Source: a virus. Taken from it: a stretch of DNA of 38,717 nt. Below the pieces are notes generated by a model. The model saw nothing but the letters and a program-made list of their open reading frames with translations, was not told where the DNA came from and did no database searches. Both the position numbers and the translations under genes were made by a program. Shown here in pieces: positions 22,297 to 30,345 of the stretch; positions within the stretch are counted from its first letter, which is position 1, and every line of letters begins with the position of its first letter. The DNA lies in IMG/VR virus record IMGVR_UViG_3300045107_000070, positions 1-38,717 of that record, one strand, 5' to 3'.

Positions 22297-22956
22297 ATGA
22301 CTGTGAAGACGGAAGGCCGGCACGCGGGCGAGTTCCTCGTGACCGAGGCGAACGGGATGATTTCCCGCGAGCAGATCACCATCGCGTCGGGCTCGGACCT
22401 CGAGCCCGGGACCGTGCTCGGCAAGGTGCTTACCGGCGCGGCGAGCGCCGTCGCGGCGGCCGACGCCGGCAACACGGCTGGCTCGGGCGCGCTCACCCTG
22501 GCGAACCCGGCGACCGGGGCCGGGGTCAAGGCCGGCGTCTATCGGGTCGTCTGCATCGAGCCGGGCACGAACGGCGGCACGTTCGTCGTCGAGGATCCGG
22601 ATGGCGTCGAGATCGGCACGGCCAAGGTCGGCGTGGCGTACGACGGGGTGATCAAGTTCACCATCGCGGACGCGACCGACTTCGTGTCGGGCGACTCGTT
22701 CAGCGTGACCGTCACCAAGGCCGCGGGCTCGGGCAAGTACCGCGCCCTCGACCTGACCGCGACCGACGGTCACGAGGTCCCGGCCGGCATCCTGTTCGGC
22801 CATGCCGACGCGCTCGCGGCCGACGCGCGCGGCGTCGCGATCGTCCGGCACGCCGAGGTCAACGGGGCTGAGCTCGTCTGGCCCGACGGGATCTCGTCGC
22901 CGAACAAGGCGGCCGCGATCGCCACCCTCGCCAAGCTCGGCATCATCGTCCGCTGA
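22297..22956 (+). CDS. Head decoration protein D-like, with inserted domain
   Basis: 219 residues, ATG after AGGAGAGG. The N-terminus (GEFLVTEANGMISREQITIA) and the C-terminus (GHEVPAGILFGHADALAADA, ending LAKLGIIVR) are those of lambda D-type decoration proteins, which trimerise on the capsid and stabilise it. Lambda D is 110 residues; here about 90 extra residues (approximately 55-145, including YRVVCIEPGTNGGTFVVEDP) form a beta-rich insertion. The insertion would probably project from the capsid surface. Confidence 0.85.
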   Translation: MTVKTEGRHAGEFLVTEANGMISREQITIASGSDLEPGTVLGKVLTGAASAVAAADAGNTAGSGALTLANPATGAGVKAGVYRVVCIEPGTNGGTFVVEDPDGVEIGTAKVGVAYDGVIKFTIADATDFVSGDSFSVTVTKAAGSGKYRALDLTATDGHEVPAGILFGHADALAADARGVAIVRHAEVNGAELVWPDGISSPNKAAAIATLAKLGIIVR

Positions 22957-22986
22957 TCGAGCGGCGCAGAAAAGGAACCCCGGCCA

Positions 22987-24024
22987 ATGGCCCACATGAA
23001 CATCTTCAACGACGACGCTTTCTCCGTCGTCAGCATGACCGAGGCGGTCTCGGCCATGCCGTTCCAGCCCGGTTTCCTCGGCACGCTCGGCCTGTTCGAG
23101 CCCGAGCCGGTCAGGACCGAGATGGTCTCGATCGAGAAGCGCGGCACGACGCTGTCGATCATCCCGACCAGCGAACGCGGCGCGCCGATCCCGCAGCAGA
23201 CCCGCGACGGCCGCGACCTTCGGTACTTCAAGACCGTGCGCATCGCGAAGGGCGACACGATCAATGCGTCCGAGATCCAGGGCATCCGGGCGTTCGGGTC
23301 CGAGTCCGAGCTTCAGACGGTCGAGGCCGAGATCCGGACCCGGCAGGAGAAGCTGCTGCGCGACGTCGAGACGACCTGGGAGTACCACCGGCTCGGCGCG
23401 ATCATGGGCAAGATGCTCGACGCCGACGGCTCCGTCATCGTCGACTGGTTCGACTTCTGGGGGATCTCCGAGCCGTCCGCGATCAACTTCGCCCTGACCA
23501 CCAGCACGACCGAGGTTCGGCTGAAGTGCCACGAGGTCGTCCGCACGATGGGGCGGAACAGCCAGGGCGCGATGGGGCCCGACGCCGAGGTTCACGCGAT
23601 CGCGGGCGACGATTTCTTCGACAGCCTGATCACCCACAAGGCGGTCAAGGAGACCTACCTCAACCAGCAGGCCGCGGCCGAGCTGCGGACCAACCTGGCG
23701 TGGCAGAGCTTCACCTTCGGCGGGATCGTCTGGCACAACTATCGCGGCGCCGACAACTTCGACGACAACGCGACGGGCGGGATCACCGCGCTCGGCGTCA
23801 AGTCGACCGAGGCGAAGTTCTTCCCGCGCAACGCTCGCGGCGTGTTCAAGGTCGCGCTGAGCCCCGGCGAGTCGTTCGAGTACGTCAACACGCTCGGCCA
23901 GCCGGTCTACTCGATGCTGGTCCGCGACGTTCAGCGCAACATGTGGGTCAAGCCGGAGGTCTACAGCTACCCGCTGTTCTTCTGCCGGCGACCGGAGGTC
24001 CTGCTCAAGGCGGTCAAGGCGTGA
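22987..24024 (+). CDS. Major capsid protein, lambda E family
   Basis: 345 residues from ATG 22987-22989, following an AAAGGA purine tract. Recognisable E-family segments: MPFQPGFLGTLGLFEPEPVR near the N-terminus, QTRDGRDLRYFKTVRIAKGD, a long helix with ETTWEYHRLGAIMGK, then WHNYRGADNFDDNATG and VQRNMWVKPEVYSYPLFFCR at the C-terminus. HK97-fold shell subunit, length matching lambda E (341). Located directly after the decoration gene as in lambda D-E. Overlaps the next start as GTGA. Confidence 0.95.
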   Translation: MAHMNIFNDDAFSVVSMTEAVSAMPFQPGFLGTLGLFEPEPVRTEMVSIEKRGTTLSIIPTSERGAPIPQQTRDGRDLRYFKTVRIAKGDTINASEIQGIRAFGSESELQTVEAEIRTRQEKLLRDVETTWEYHRLGAIMGKMLDADGSVIVDWFDFWGISEPSAINFALTTSTTEVRLKCHEVVRTMGRNSQGAMGPDAEVHAIAGDDFFDSLITHKAVKETYLNQQAAAELRTNLAWQSFTFGGIVWHNYRGADNFDDNATGGITALGVKSTEAKFFPRNARGVFKVALSPGESFEYVNTLGQPVYSMLVRDVQRNMWVKPEVYSYPLFFCRRPEVLLKAVKA

Positions 24025-24365
24025 CGCCTCCCGCCTGGGACGAGCTGACCGACATGGTATCGACGGCCTGCCGAGACACGTTCGGCAGGCCGATCCGGTA
24101 CTGGCGCGCCCCTCACGATCCCGACACGACGCCGGCTCAGGACGTCATCGGGATCTTCGAGGCGGCGCACCAGGAAGTCGTGATCGACGCGGGCGTGCCG
24201 GTCTCGGCGGTCCGCCCGATCCTCGACGTCCGGCTCGCCGATCTCGGGTTCGCGCCCGAGCAGGGCGACCGGATCGAGGCGAAGGGAACCCGGTATCAGG
24301 TTGTCGACCTGCAGCCGGACGGGGCCGGCTCGGTCCGCTGCTACCTGCACCGGGCCGACGACTGA
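24021..24365 (+). CDS. Head-tail joining protein (FII-like)
   Basis: 114 residues from GTG 24021-24023. N-terminal helix (LTDMVSTACRDTFGRPIRYW), then a beta-rich domain (VIGIFEAAHQEVVID; ILDVRLADLGFAPEQGDRIE; TRYQVVDLQPDGAGSV) that resembles the small head-tail connector family ending in a short strand. In lambda-type modules this slot after the capsid protein holds FII or a similar adaptor. Length is close to lambda FII (117). Family assignment by context plus pattern. Confidence 0.7.
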   Translation: MTPPAWDELTDMVSTACRDTFGRPIRYWRAPHDPDTTPAQDVIGIFEAAHQEVVIDAGVPVSAVRPILDVRLADLGFAPEQGDRIEAKGTRYQVVDLQPDGAGSVRCYLHRADD

Positions 24366-24949
24366 TGCCGCATCCCCGGCAAGAGATCCGCGCCGCGGTC
24401 CGCGCCATGCTCGCGACGCCGAGCGGCCAGACCTTTCCGACCGCGGCGCGCGATCGGGTCTACGCGACGCGCTCGGCGCCGCTGGCGATGAACGCGCTCC
24501 CGGCGATCCTGATCTACACCCGGGACGAGCGGCTCGACCCGACCTCGGATTATCCGGTGCCGGGCCGCCGGCGGCGCGTCATGCGGCTCGCGATCGAGGC
24601 GGTCGCGTCGGGCGACGCTGCCGACGACGCGGTCGACGAGATCGCCTGGGCGATCGAGCAGGCGTTCGACCGGGACAACACGATCGGCAACCGGATCGAG
24701 ATGGCGCGGCTCAGCCAGACCGAGATCGACGCGGGCGACGAGGGCGACCGGACGATCGTCGCGGCGCGCCTGACCTACGACGTGGCGTACTGGATCATCG
24801 CGAGCGACGGGACCGACGAGGGCGACTCGACCAGCCCCGGCCCGGACGGCGACCTGCTGGTCGGCTGGGCGCCCGAGATCGGGCCGGGCCACGAAGACGA
24901 CTACGTGCCGGTCGACCGGCTCCCGGTGGGCGACTGTGGAGAGGCGTGA
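24365..24949 (+). CDS. Tail terminator / tail completion-like protein
   Basis: 194 residues, starting with a TGATG overlap. ILIYTRDERLDPTS followed by RRRVMRLAIEAVASGDAADD and AVDEIAWAIEQAFDRDNTIG is the pattern of gpU-like tail terminators, which cap the tail tube and join it to the head. The last 50 residues are acidic and Gly-rich, longer than usual. It is the last head-proximal gene before the baseplate genes and overlaps gpV by 14 nt. Confidence 0.65.
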   Translation: MPHPRQEIRAAVRAMLATPSGQTFPTAARDRVYATRSAPLAMNALPAILIYTRDERLDPTSDYPVPGRRRRVMRLAIEAVASGDAADDAVDEIAWAIEQAFDRDNTIGNRIEMARLSQTEIDAGDEGDRTIVAARLTYDVAYWIIASDGTDEGDSTSPGPDGDLLVGWAPEIGPGHEDDYVPVDRLPVGDCGEA

Positions 24950-25541
24950 CCCGAACCGGCTGATCGCCGACCTCGAGCGCCGCGTCGCCGGCGGGATCAG
25001 GCTCGGGGTGATCGAAGAGATCGACTATGGCGCGGCCCGGGCGCGCGTCCGGACCGGCGACAACCTGACCACCTGGGTCCCCTGGACCGCGGCGCGGGCC
25101 GGGCAGGGCGAGCGGACCTGGGACCCGCCCGCGGTCGGCGAGCAGGTCGTCATCGCGTCGCCGGGCGGGGATCTCGCCCAGGGCGTCATGATCGGCTCGG
25201 TCTACCGCAACGCGCATCCCGCGCCCGGCGATCGCGGCGACCTGCGCCGGACCGTCCTCGAGGACGGGACCGTGATCGAGCACGACGGCGCGGCGAAGCG
25301 GCACAGCATCTCGATCCCTGCCGGCGGGTCGTGGGTCGTCAAGATCGGCGGGACCGAGATCACCGGGACCGAGATCACCGGGACCGAGGATACTGTCACG
25401 ATCAAGGCGGCGACGATCGTGCTGCACGGTACGGTCAAGCTCGGCTCGCCCGGCGCGTCGAAAAAGGTCCATCGCGTCGGCGACAAGGACAGCGACAACG
25501 ACACGGCGGTCGAGGGCGCGTCGAACGTCTTCACCGACTGA
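24936..25541 (+). CDS. V: Baseplate assembly protein V (P2 gpV-like spike)
   Basis: 201 residues from GTG 24936-24938. Residues about 20-95 form the OB-fold (RLGVIEEIDYGAARARVRTG; TWVPWTAARAGQGERTWDPP) found in P2 gpV and T4 gp5. The C-terminus carries repetitive beta-helix-like turns (GGTEITGTEITGTEDTVTIK) and a KLGS turn, building the central needle of the baseplate. The first gene of the P2-like tail block. The end of the upstream gene overlaps the start. Confidence 0.88.
   Translation: MERRDPNRLIADLERRVAGGIRLGVIEEIDYGAARARVRTGDNLTTWVPWTAARAGQGERTWDPPAVGEQVVIASPGGDLAQGVMIGSVYRNAHPAPGDRGDLRRTVLEDGTVIEHDGAAKRHSISIPAGGSWVVKIGGTEITGTEITGTEDTVTIKAATIVLHGTVKLGSPGASKKVHRVGDKDSDNDTAVEGASNVFTD
25350..25394 (+). 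repeat. Three tandem 15-bp units in gpV
   Basis: GGGACCGAGATCACC occurs at 25350-25364 and 25365-25379, and a diverged third copy at 25380-25394 (GGGACCGAGGATACT). Each encodes one turn (GTEIT, GTEIT, GTEDT) of the C-terminal needle. Unit number could vary by slippage and alter needle length. Confidence 0.85.
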
Positions 25542-25553
25542 GCGGGGGCGCCG

Positions 25554-25892
25554 ATGCAGGGCATGGACGCCGCGACCGGCAAGGCGCTGGGCGGGATCGA
25601 CCACCTTAAGCAGTCGATCCGGGACATCCTGCGGACCCGGATCGGGACGCGCGTGATGCGCCGGAGCTACGGCGCCGACCTGCCGAACCTGATCGACGCG
25701 CCGACGAACGAGGCGCTCGCGGTCGACCTCTACGCCGCGATCGCCGAGGCGCTCGACGACGAGCCCCGGCTGCGCGTCACCAGGATCAGGATCATCTCGG
25801 CGGACCAGAACGGCCGGCTCGGCCTGGCGCTCGAGGCCGAGTATCTCCCGGACGGCAAGGTCGTCACGGTCGATGGGGTGATCGTCGAATGA
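25554..25892 (+). CDS. W: Baseplate assembly protein W (gp25-like)
   Basis: 112 residues, ATG after GCGGGGGCG. The signature of the GPW/gp25 family is plain: GLGGI-like start (KALGGIDHLKQSIRDILRTR), GTRVMRRSYGADLPNLIDAP, then a LYAAIAEALDDEPRLRVTRI helix. This lysozyme-like sheath initiator helps attach the sheath to the baseplate. Follows gpV and precedes gpJ as in P2 (V-W-J-I). Its stop is overlapped by the gpJ start (ATGA). Confidence 0.92.
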   Translation: MQGMDAATGKALGGIDHLKQSIRDILRTRIGTRVMRRSYGADLPNLIDAPTNEALAVDLYAAIAEALDDEPRLRVTRIRIISADQNGRLGLALEAEYLPDGKVVTVDGVIVE

Positions 25893-26833
25893 GCGGACCC
25901 TACTTCCCCGTGATCGACCTGTCGCAGGTCCCGGCCCCGGACGTGGTCGAGGCGCTCGACTATGAGGCGATCTTTGCCGCGATGCGGGCCGACTTCGTCG
26001 CGCGCGACCCGAGCTTCACGGCGCTGCTCGACAGCGATCCGGCGATCAAGGTGCTGCAGGCCGCGGCGTACCGCGAGATGCTGCTCAGGCAGCGGGTCAA
26101 CGACGCAGCGCGCGCCGTGCTGCTGACCCAGGCGTCGCGGAACGATCTCGACAACATCGGCGCGCTGTTCGGCGTCGCCCGCCTGACCGGCGAGACCGAC
26201 GAGCGGTACCGGCTCCGCGTCCAGCAGGGCCTAGCCCTGCTCGCCGGGGCGGGGCCGCACAACGCCTACCGGGCGCACGCGATGGCGGTCTCGGGCGCGA
26301 TCGTCGACGTCGGCGTCCATTCGCCGGAGGCCGGCGTGGTCCACGTCGTCGTCCTGGCGCCGCAGGACGTCGCCCGGGCCGACCAGGCCGGCGACGATCT
26401 CGCGATCGGCGCGGCGCTGTTCGCCCAGCCGACCGACCAGTCGCGGGCCGCGATCCTGATCCGCAGCTCGACCCCGCTCATGGACCAGATCCGGGTCCGG
26501 CTGAACTCGGACGACTACCGGCCCCTGACCGACTCGGTCGTGGTGCGGCCGCCCGACCCCGTGACGTTCGCGGTCTCGGCGCAGCTCGTGCTCTATCCGG
26601 GCCCGGACGCCGCTACGGTCCGCGCCGCGGCCCTGGCCCGGCTCGCCACCTATCTCGCCTCGGTCCGGCGCGTCGCGTACGACGTGACCCGCTCCGGCAT
26701 CATCGCGGCCCTGACCGCGCCGGGCGTCCAGAACGTCTTGCTCGCCGGGCCGAGCGCCGACGTCGTGGTCGGGCCTACCGGGGTCGCGGTCTGCACCAGC
26801 AAGACCGTGACGGCGGACCTCGTCGATGTCTGA
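25889..26833 (+). CDS. J: Baseplate wedge protein J
   Basis: 314 residues. N-terminus (PYFPVIDLSQVPAPDVVEAL) and the long helical segment AAYREMLLRQRVNDAARAVL, then ASRNDLDNIGALFGVARLTG, identify P2 gpJ, the wedge protein related to T4 gp6. The C-terminal half includes LNSDDYRPLTDSVVVRPPDP, another hallmark. Overlaps gpI by 8 nt. It assembles with gpW and gpI into the baseplate rim. Confidence 0.93.
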   Translation: MSGPYFPVIDLSQVPAPDVVEALDYEAIFAAMRADFVARDPSFTALLDSDPAIKVLQAAAYREMLLRQRVNDAARAVLLTQASRNDLDNIGALFGVARLTGETDERYRLRVQQGLALLAGAGPHNAYRAHAMAVSGAIVDVGVHSPEAGVVHVVVLAPQDVARADQAGDDLAIGAALFAQPTDQSRAAILIRSSTPLMDQIRVRLNSDDYRPLTDSVVVRPPDPVTFAVSAQLVLYPGPDAATVRAAALARLATYLASVRRVAYDVTRSGIIAALTAPGVQNVLLAGPSADVVVGPTGVAVCTSKTVTADLVDV

Positions 26834-28067
26834 CGTTCCGACCCTGCTGCCGAGCAGCGCCGGCCGACTCGAACGCGCGCTCGAACAGGCTGCGGTCACG
26901 CCGCCGATCGCGATCGCGGATATCCGCAAGCTGTGGGACCCCGAGGACGTCCCGCCCGCCTTCCTGCCGTGGCTCGCCTGGGCGTTCGACGTCCCGGCCT
27001 GGCCGACCGGCGAGGCCGAGCGGCGCGCCGTCGTCGCCGGCGCGGTCCGGTCGCACCGGATCATGGGGACGCTCGGCTCGTTCCGCGAGCTTGCCCGGTT
27101 CGCCGGGTCCGAGCTGCTGCGCGCCACGACGCCGCCGGCCAAGACGTTCTGCGGCGTCGCGATGACCGAGGCCGAGCGGGACGCCTTCCTGGCCCGCATG
27201 CCCTACGTGATGATCTACCCGTTCCGGCACGAGGGCGTGTCGCGGTCGATGTTCGTCGGCGATCTGGTCGGCGGGCCGCGGAGCTACATGGCCGACACCG
27301 GGGCGATCCTGCGGATCGGCGACGCGCTCGAACTGGTCGACCCCGACACCGGGCTCGTCACGCCGCTCAACAACGTCGACCTGGACCGGCTGCGCGAGGC
27401 CCGGCTCGGGCACGTCGCGCTCGACGTCCGGCTCAAGGGCCTGGCGCGGGGCGTCTTCCTCGGCGAGGCGCCGCGGCGGCCCTGGCTGGTCGACCAGAAC
27501 GCGGCGGGGCGGTTCTACCGGCTGACGCTGGACGCGCCGTATGTCACGGATGACGAGCGGTGGTCGATGCTCTCGATCCGCCCGTCGCTCCAGCCGGCGA
27601 CGGGGACCTATGAAGAGGTCCGGATCGCCGGGACGGCCTATGGCGTGTTCCTCGGCGACCGCCCGCGGCTCCGGTATCTGGTCCGGTCCGAGGCCGGCCT
27701 GCGCATCGCGAAGCGGCTCCGGCTCTACGACCCGGACCGCGCCGTCGCGCAGGCCCGGCGCAAGACCTCGCTGTTCCTCGGCCAGCGGATCGGCCGGATG
27801 CCGGCGCACCGGGCCGAGATCGCGATCGACATGCGCTCGCCGACTCCGCCCGGCAAGGCGTTCGGGCGCGGCTTCATCAACCGGCTCTTCCCGGTGCCGA
27901 GCACCGCGGACCAGCGGATCACGAAGGTCCGTCGCTCGCTGCTGTGGGGCAAGCGGGCGAGCGACGACGTCCGCCTGCAGATCAACCCTTACCTCGTCGT
28001 CCCCGTCAGCACCGCAACCAGGCTCGGCCGCTACAAGGTCGGCGAGTACATCCCGGAGGCCATCTAG
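26826..28067 (+). CDS. I: Tail protein I (P2 gpI-like) with long repeat-bearing C-terminus
   Basis: 413 residues, about twice P2 gpI (176). Residues 1-140 are the family core: LLPSSAGRLERALEQA, IRKLWDPEDVPPAFLPWLAW and the AVVAGAVRSHRIMGTLGSFR segment. The extension contains five related cores, SMFVGDL, GVFLGEA, GVFLGDR, SLFLGQR and SLLWGKR, near nucleotides 27247, 27449, 27641, 27764 and 27935, each followed by a basic/aromatic beta stretch. It probably links the baseplate to fibres through an extended beta structure. Stop is one base before the next start. Confidence 0.88.
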   Translation: MSDVPTLLPSSAGRLERALEQAAVTPPIAIADIRKLWDPEDVPPAFLPWLAWAFDVPAWPTGEAERRAVVAGAVRSHRIMGTLGSFRELARFAGSELLRATTPPAKTFCGVAMTEAERDAFLARMPYVMIYPFRHEGVSRSMFVGDLVGGPRSYMADTGAILRIGDALELVDPDTGLVTPLNNVDLDRLREARLGHVALDVRLKGLARGVFLGEAPRRPWLVDQNAAGRFYRLTLDAPYVTDDERWSMLSIRPSLQPATGTYEEVRIAGTAYGVFLGDRPRLRYLVRSEAGLRIAKRLRLYDPDRAVAQARRKTSLFLGQRIGRMPAHRAEIAIDMRSPTPPGKAFGRGFINRLFPVPSTADQRITKVRRSLLWGKRASDDVRLQINPYLVVPVSTATRLGRYKVGEYIPEAI

Positions 28068-28068
28068 A

Positions 28069-30324
28069 ATGGAACGCAGCGTCACCTTCCGCGACCGCCA
28101 GGAGCTTCAGTCGGCGGACCTGCAGAACGTCCAGACGTTCGGGGACGAGACCCACCAGCACATGGTGCAGGACGCAGTCACGTCCGAGCGGCAGGTCGTC
28201 GGGCTCGCCGTGACGCAGCAGAGCGCGACCGAGATCCAGGTCGCGCCGGGCCGGCTCTGGGACGGGACGACGGGCAAGGTCTACCGCAAGGATCAGGCCG
28301 AGACGATCTCGGTCTTCAGCTACCTCGCGGTGCTCGACCAGAAGTGGATCACGGTCTCGGCGGTCGGGCAGGAGCAGGACATCAACGTCCAGCCGCGCGA
28401 CTTCCTGATCGACCTCCAGACCGGGCAGACCCAGCCCGAGGCCGTGTCGATGGAAGAGGCGCGCGTCGCCGTCATCGTCCTGACCGCCGGGGTGGAGTCG
28501 GCGACGCCGCAGAAGCCGGCCGCCCCGACCGGATACACCCTGCTCGGCTACGTCCGGGTCGGCGTCTCGGGGATACTCGAGATCGACCTGTCGAGCGTCG
28601 CGCAGCTCCCGCAGCTCAACCGGGTGAACGCCGACGTCAAGTCGCTCAAGGCGTGGCGGAACCTCGCCGAGCCGCAGATCGCCACGCTGAAGAGCGACGT
28701 CGCCGGCCTCGCGCTCAAGATCAACGGGCTGACGTCGCGCGAGCGCATCATCGAGATCTCGTCCGATATCGCGCGGCTCAAGGAACTGCTGAACATCCCG
28801 GACGACTTCGCGAGCTATGGGGCAGACTACTTCCTCGACGACGACGAGTCGGACGACGCGCAGGCCGGTTACAACGCCCGGGTCGACGAGGGCGTCCGCT
28901 TCCCCTGGACCGCTCAGGGCGTCTCGCAGCTCGCGCTGTTCAACCCGCTGACCACCGCGGTCAAGAGCTTCGACGGGTTCCTGCTGCCGGCCCACACCGA
29001 TCTGGTCCGGCTCCAGACGACGACCGGCTACGCCGGCGAGCTGCCGATCAACCAGTACCAGGTCACGACCTTCAACATGAGGCAGGCCACGTTCACGCGG
29101 CAGCGGACCCGGTTCGGGCCGACCCGGACGATCTGCACGAACAGCAAGGAATGGGCGACCGGCAAGTACAACCCGATCACCGGCGTTTTTCAGAACAGCA
29201 CGGGCGACAGCTTCACCGTCGCGGAGGAAGATCGGGTCAGGGCGAACATCAACCACCAGATCGTCCGGATTACGCAGTTCTGGACCGACACTTACGAAGA
29301 GCCCTACTGGTACACCGAGGCGACGACCTCGACGATCAACGGGTCGCAGATCGCGCAGACCATCCTCAACGCGCAGAACGGGTGGCTGACCAAGATCGGG
29401 ATGTTCTTCGTCAAGAAGGGCGCGACCGGCATCGTCTATGTGAACATCTGCGAGACGATCAACGGCGTCCCCGACCTGAACTCGTGCATCGGCTCGACCC
29501 AGGTCGCGCAGTCGGCGATGACCGTGTACCCGGCCGAGACGGTGATCGCCTTCCCGAAGCCGGTCTATCTCCAGGCCGGCAAGCGGTATGCGATCGTCGT
29601 GACGACCGCCGGCGCCCACTCGGTCGCGATCGTCGCCGGCTCGAACTATACGCAGGGCACGATCTTCTACAGCCTCGACGGCGCGTACCAGCAGGGCGAC
29701 TTCACCAAGGACATGATGTTCAAGCTCTACTATGCGAGCTTTACGAACGTCCGGACCGTGGTCGATCTCTCCCCGCTGTCGCTGTCCGGCGGCATCGCCG
29801 ACATCGACGTCCGAGCCCCGACCGTCGTCCCGCCCTCGACGCAGCTGCTCTACGAGTTCCAGCGCGCCGGCGTCTGGTACCCGATCGCGGCGGCATCGGG
29901 CGCGCAGCTCCGGAACCTGCCGCCGCTGCTCCCGCTGCGGGTCACGTTCATCGGGTCGTCTGACCTGATGCCGGGGCTCGGGCTGCAGGGGTCCGAGATG
30001 AAGGTGAGCCGCGCCGCGCTGGCGCTCAAGCACTTCTCGGCGGTGCGGACCCTGGTGGCGAACACGTCCGAGGTCGTCGTCAAAACACTCCTCGAGGGCT
30101 TCGACGCGGCGCACCACACCGCGACGATCAAGCTCAAGATCGGGGCGTCCGAGATCGCGGCTTCGAGCGTCACCGACGCGGATGATCCGGACGGGGGTGT
30201 CCTCCGGACGGCGACGTTCAACCTGGGAAGCCCGACCAGCTCCTACCGGGTCGTCCTCATCGGGGCGACCGATACCGCGCTCGACCTGTTCCATTTCGCG
30301 AACCGGATCGACATCGCGCTCTGA
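28069..30324 (+). CDS. Large baseplate/tail-fibre-adaptor protein (DUF4815-like)
   Basis: 751 residues from ATG 28069-28071 (GGAGG site about 10 nt upstream); a longer reading frame begins inside gpI and is a shadow. The N-terminus (RSVTFRDRQELQSADLQNVQ; VTQQSATEIQVAPGRLWDGT; QPRDFLIDLQTGQTQPEAVS) resembles DUF4815-type phage proteins. A coiled-coil-like segment lies at about 180-250 (LAEPQIATLKSDVAGLALKI). The remainder is beta-rich, with a probable carbohydrate-binding-like domain near 400-560. Sits between gpI and the fibre, so it likely anchors or forms part of the receptor apparatus. Confidence 0.7.
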   Translation: MERSVTFRDRQELQSADLQNVQTFGDETHQHMVQDAVTSERQVVGLAVTQQSATEIQVAPGRLWDGTTGKVYRKDQAETISVFSYLAVLDQKWITVSAVGQEQDINVQPRDFLIDLQTGQTQPEAVSMEEARVAVIVLTAGVESATPQKPAAPTGYTLLGYVRVGVSGILEIDLSSVAQLPQLNRVNADVKSLKAWRNLAEPQIATLKSDVAGLALKINGLTSRERIIEISSDIARLKELLNIPDDFASYGADYFLDDDESDDAQAGYNARVDEGVRFPWTAQGVSQLALFNPLTTAVKSFDGFLLPAHTDLVRLQTTTGYAGELPINQYQVTTFNMRQATFTRQRTRFGPTRTICTNSKEWATGKYNPITGVFQNSTGDSFTVAEEDRVRANINHQIVRITQFWTDTYEEPYWYTEATTSTINGSQIAQTILNAQNGWLTKIGMFFVKKGATGIVYVNICETINGVPDLNSCIGSTQVAQSAMTVYPAETVIAFPKPVYLQAGKRYAIVVTTAGAHSVAIVAGSNYTQGTIFYSLDGAYQQGDFTKDMMFKLYYASFTNVRTVVDLSPLSLSGGIADIDVRAPTVVPPSTQLLYEFQRAGVWYPIAAASGAQLRNLPPLLPLRVTFIGSSDLMPGLGLQGSEMKVSRAALALKHFSAVRTLVANTSEVVVKTLLEGFDAAHHTATIKLKIGASEIAASSVTDADDPDGGVLRTATFNLGSPTSSYRVVLIGATDTALDLFHFANRIDIAL

Positions 30325-30345
30325 CGCTGACCTGGGGGCGCCGCG

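Noticed and set aside
22165-23736. 523-residue minus-strand frame opposite decoration and capsid genes
   Set aside because: Shadow of two recognised head genes on the other strand.
28006-30294. 762-residue minus-strand frame opposite the fibre-adaptor gene
   Set aside because: Arg/Asp/Val-heavy shadow composition with no domain; the plus-strand gene has a ribosome site and family motifs.
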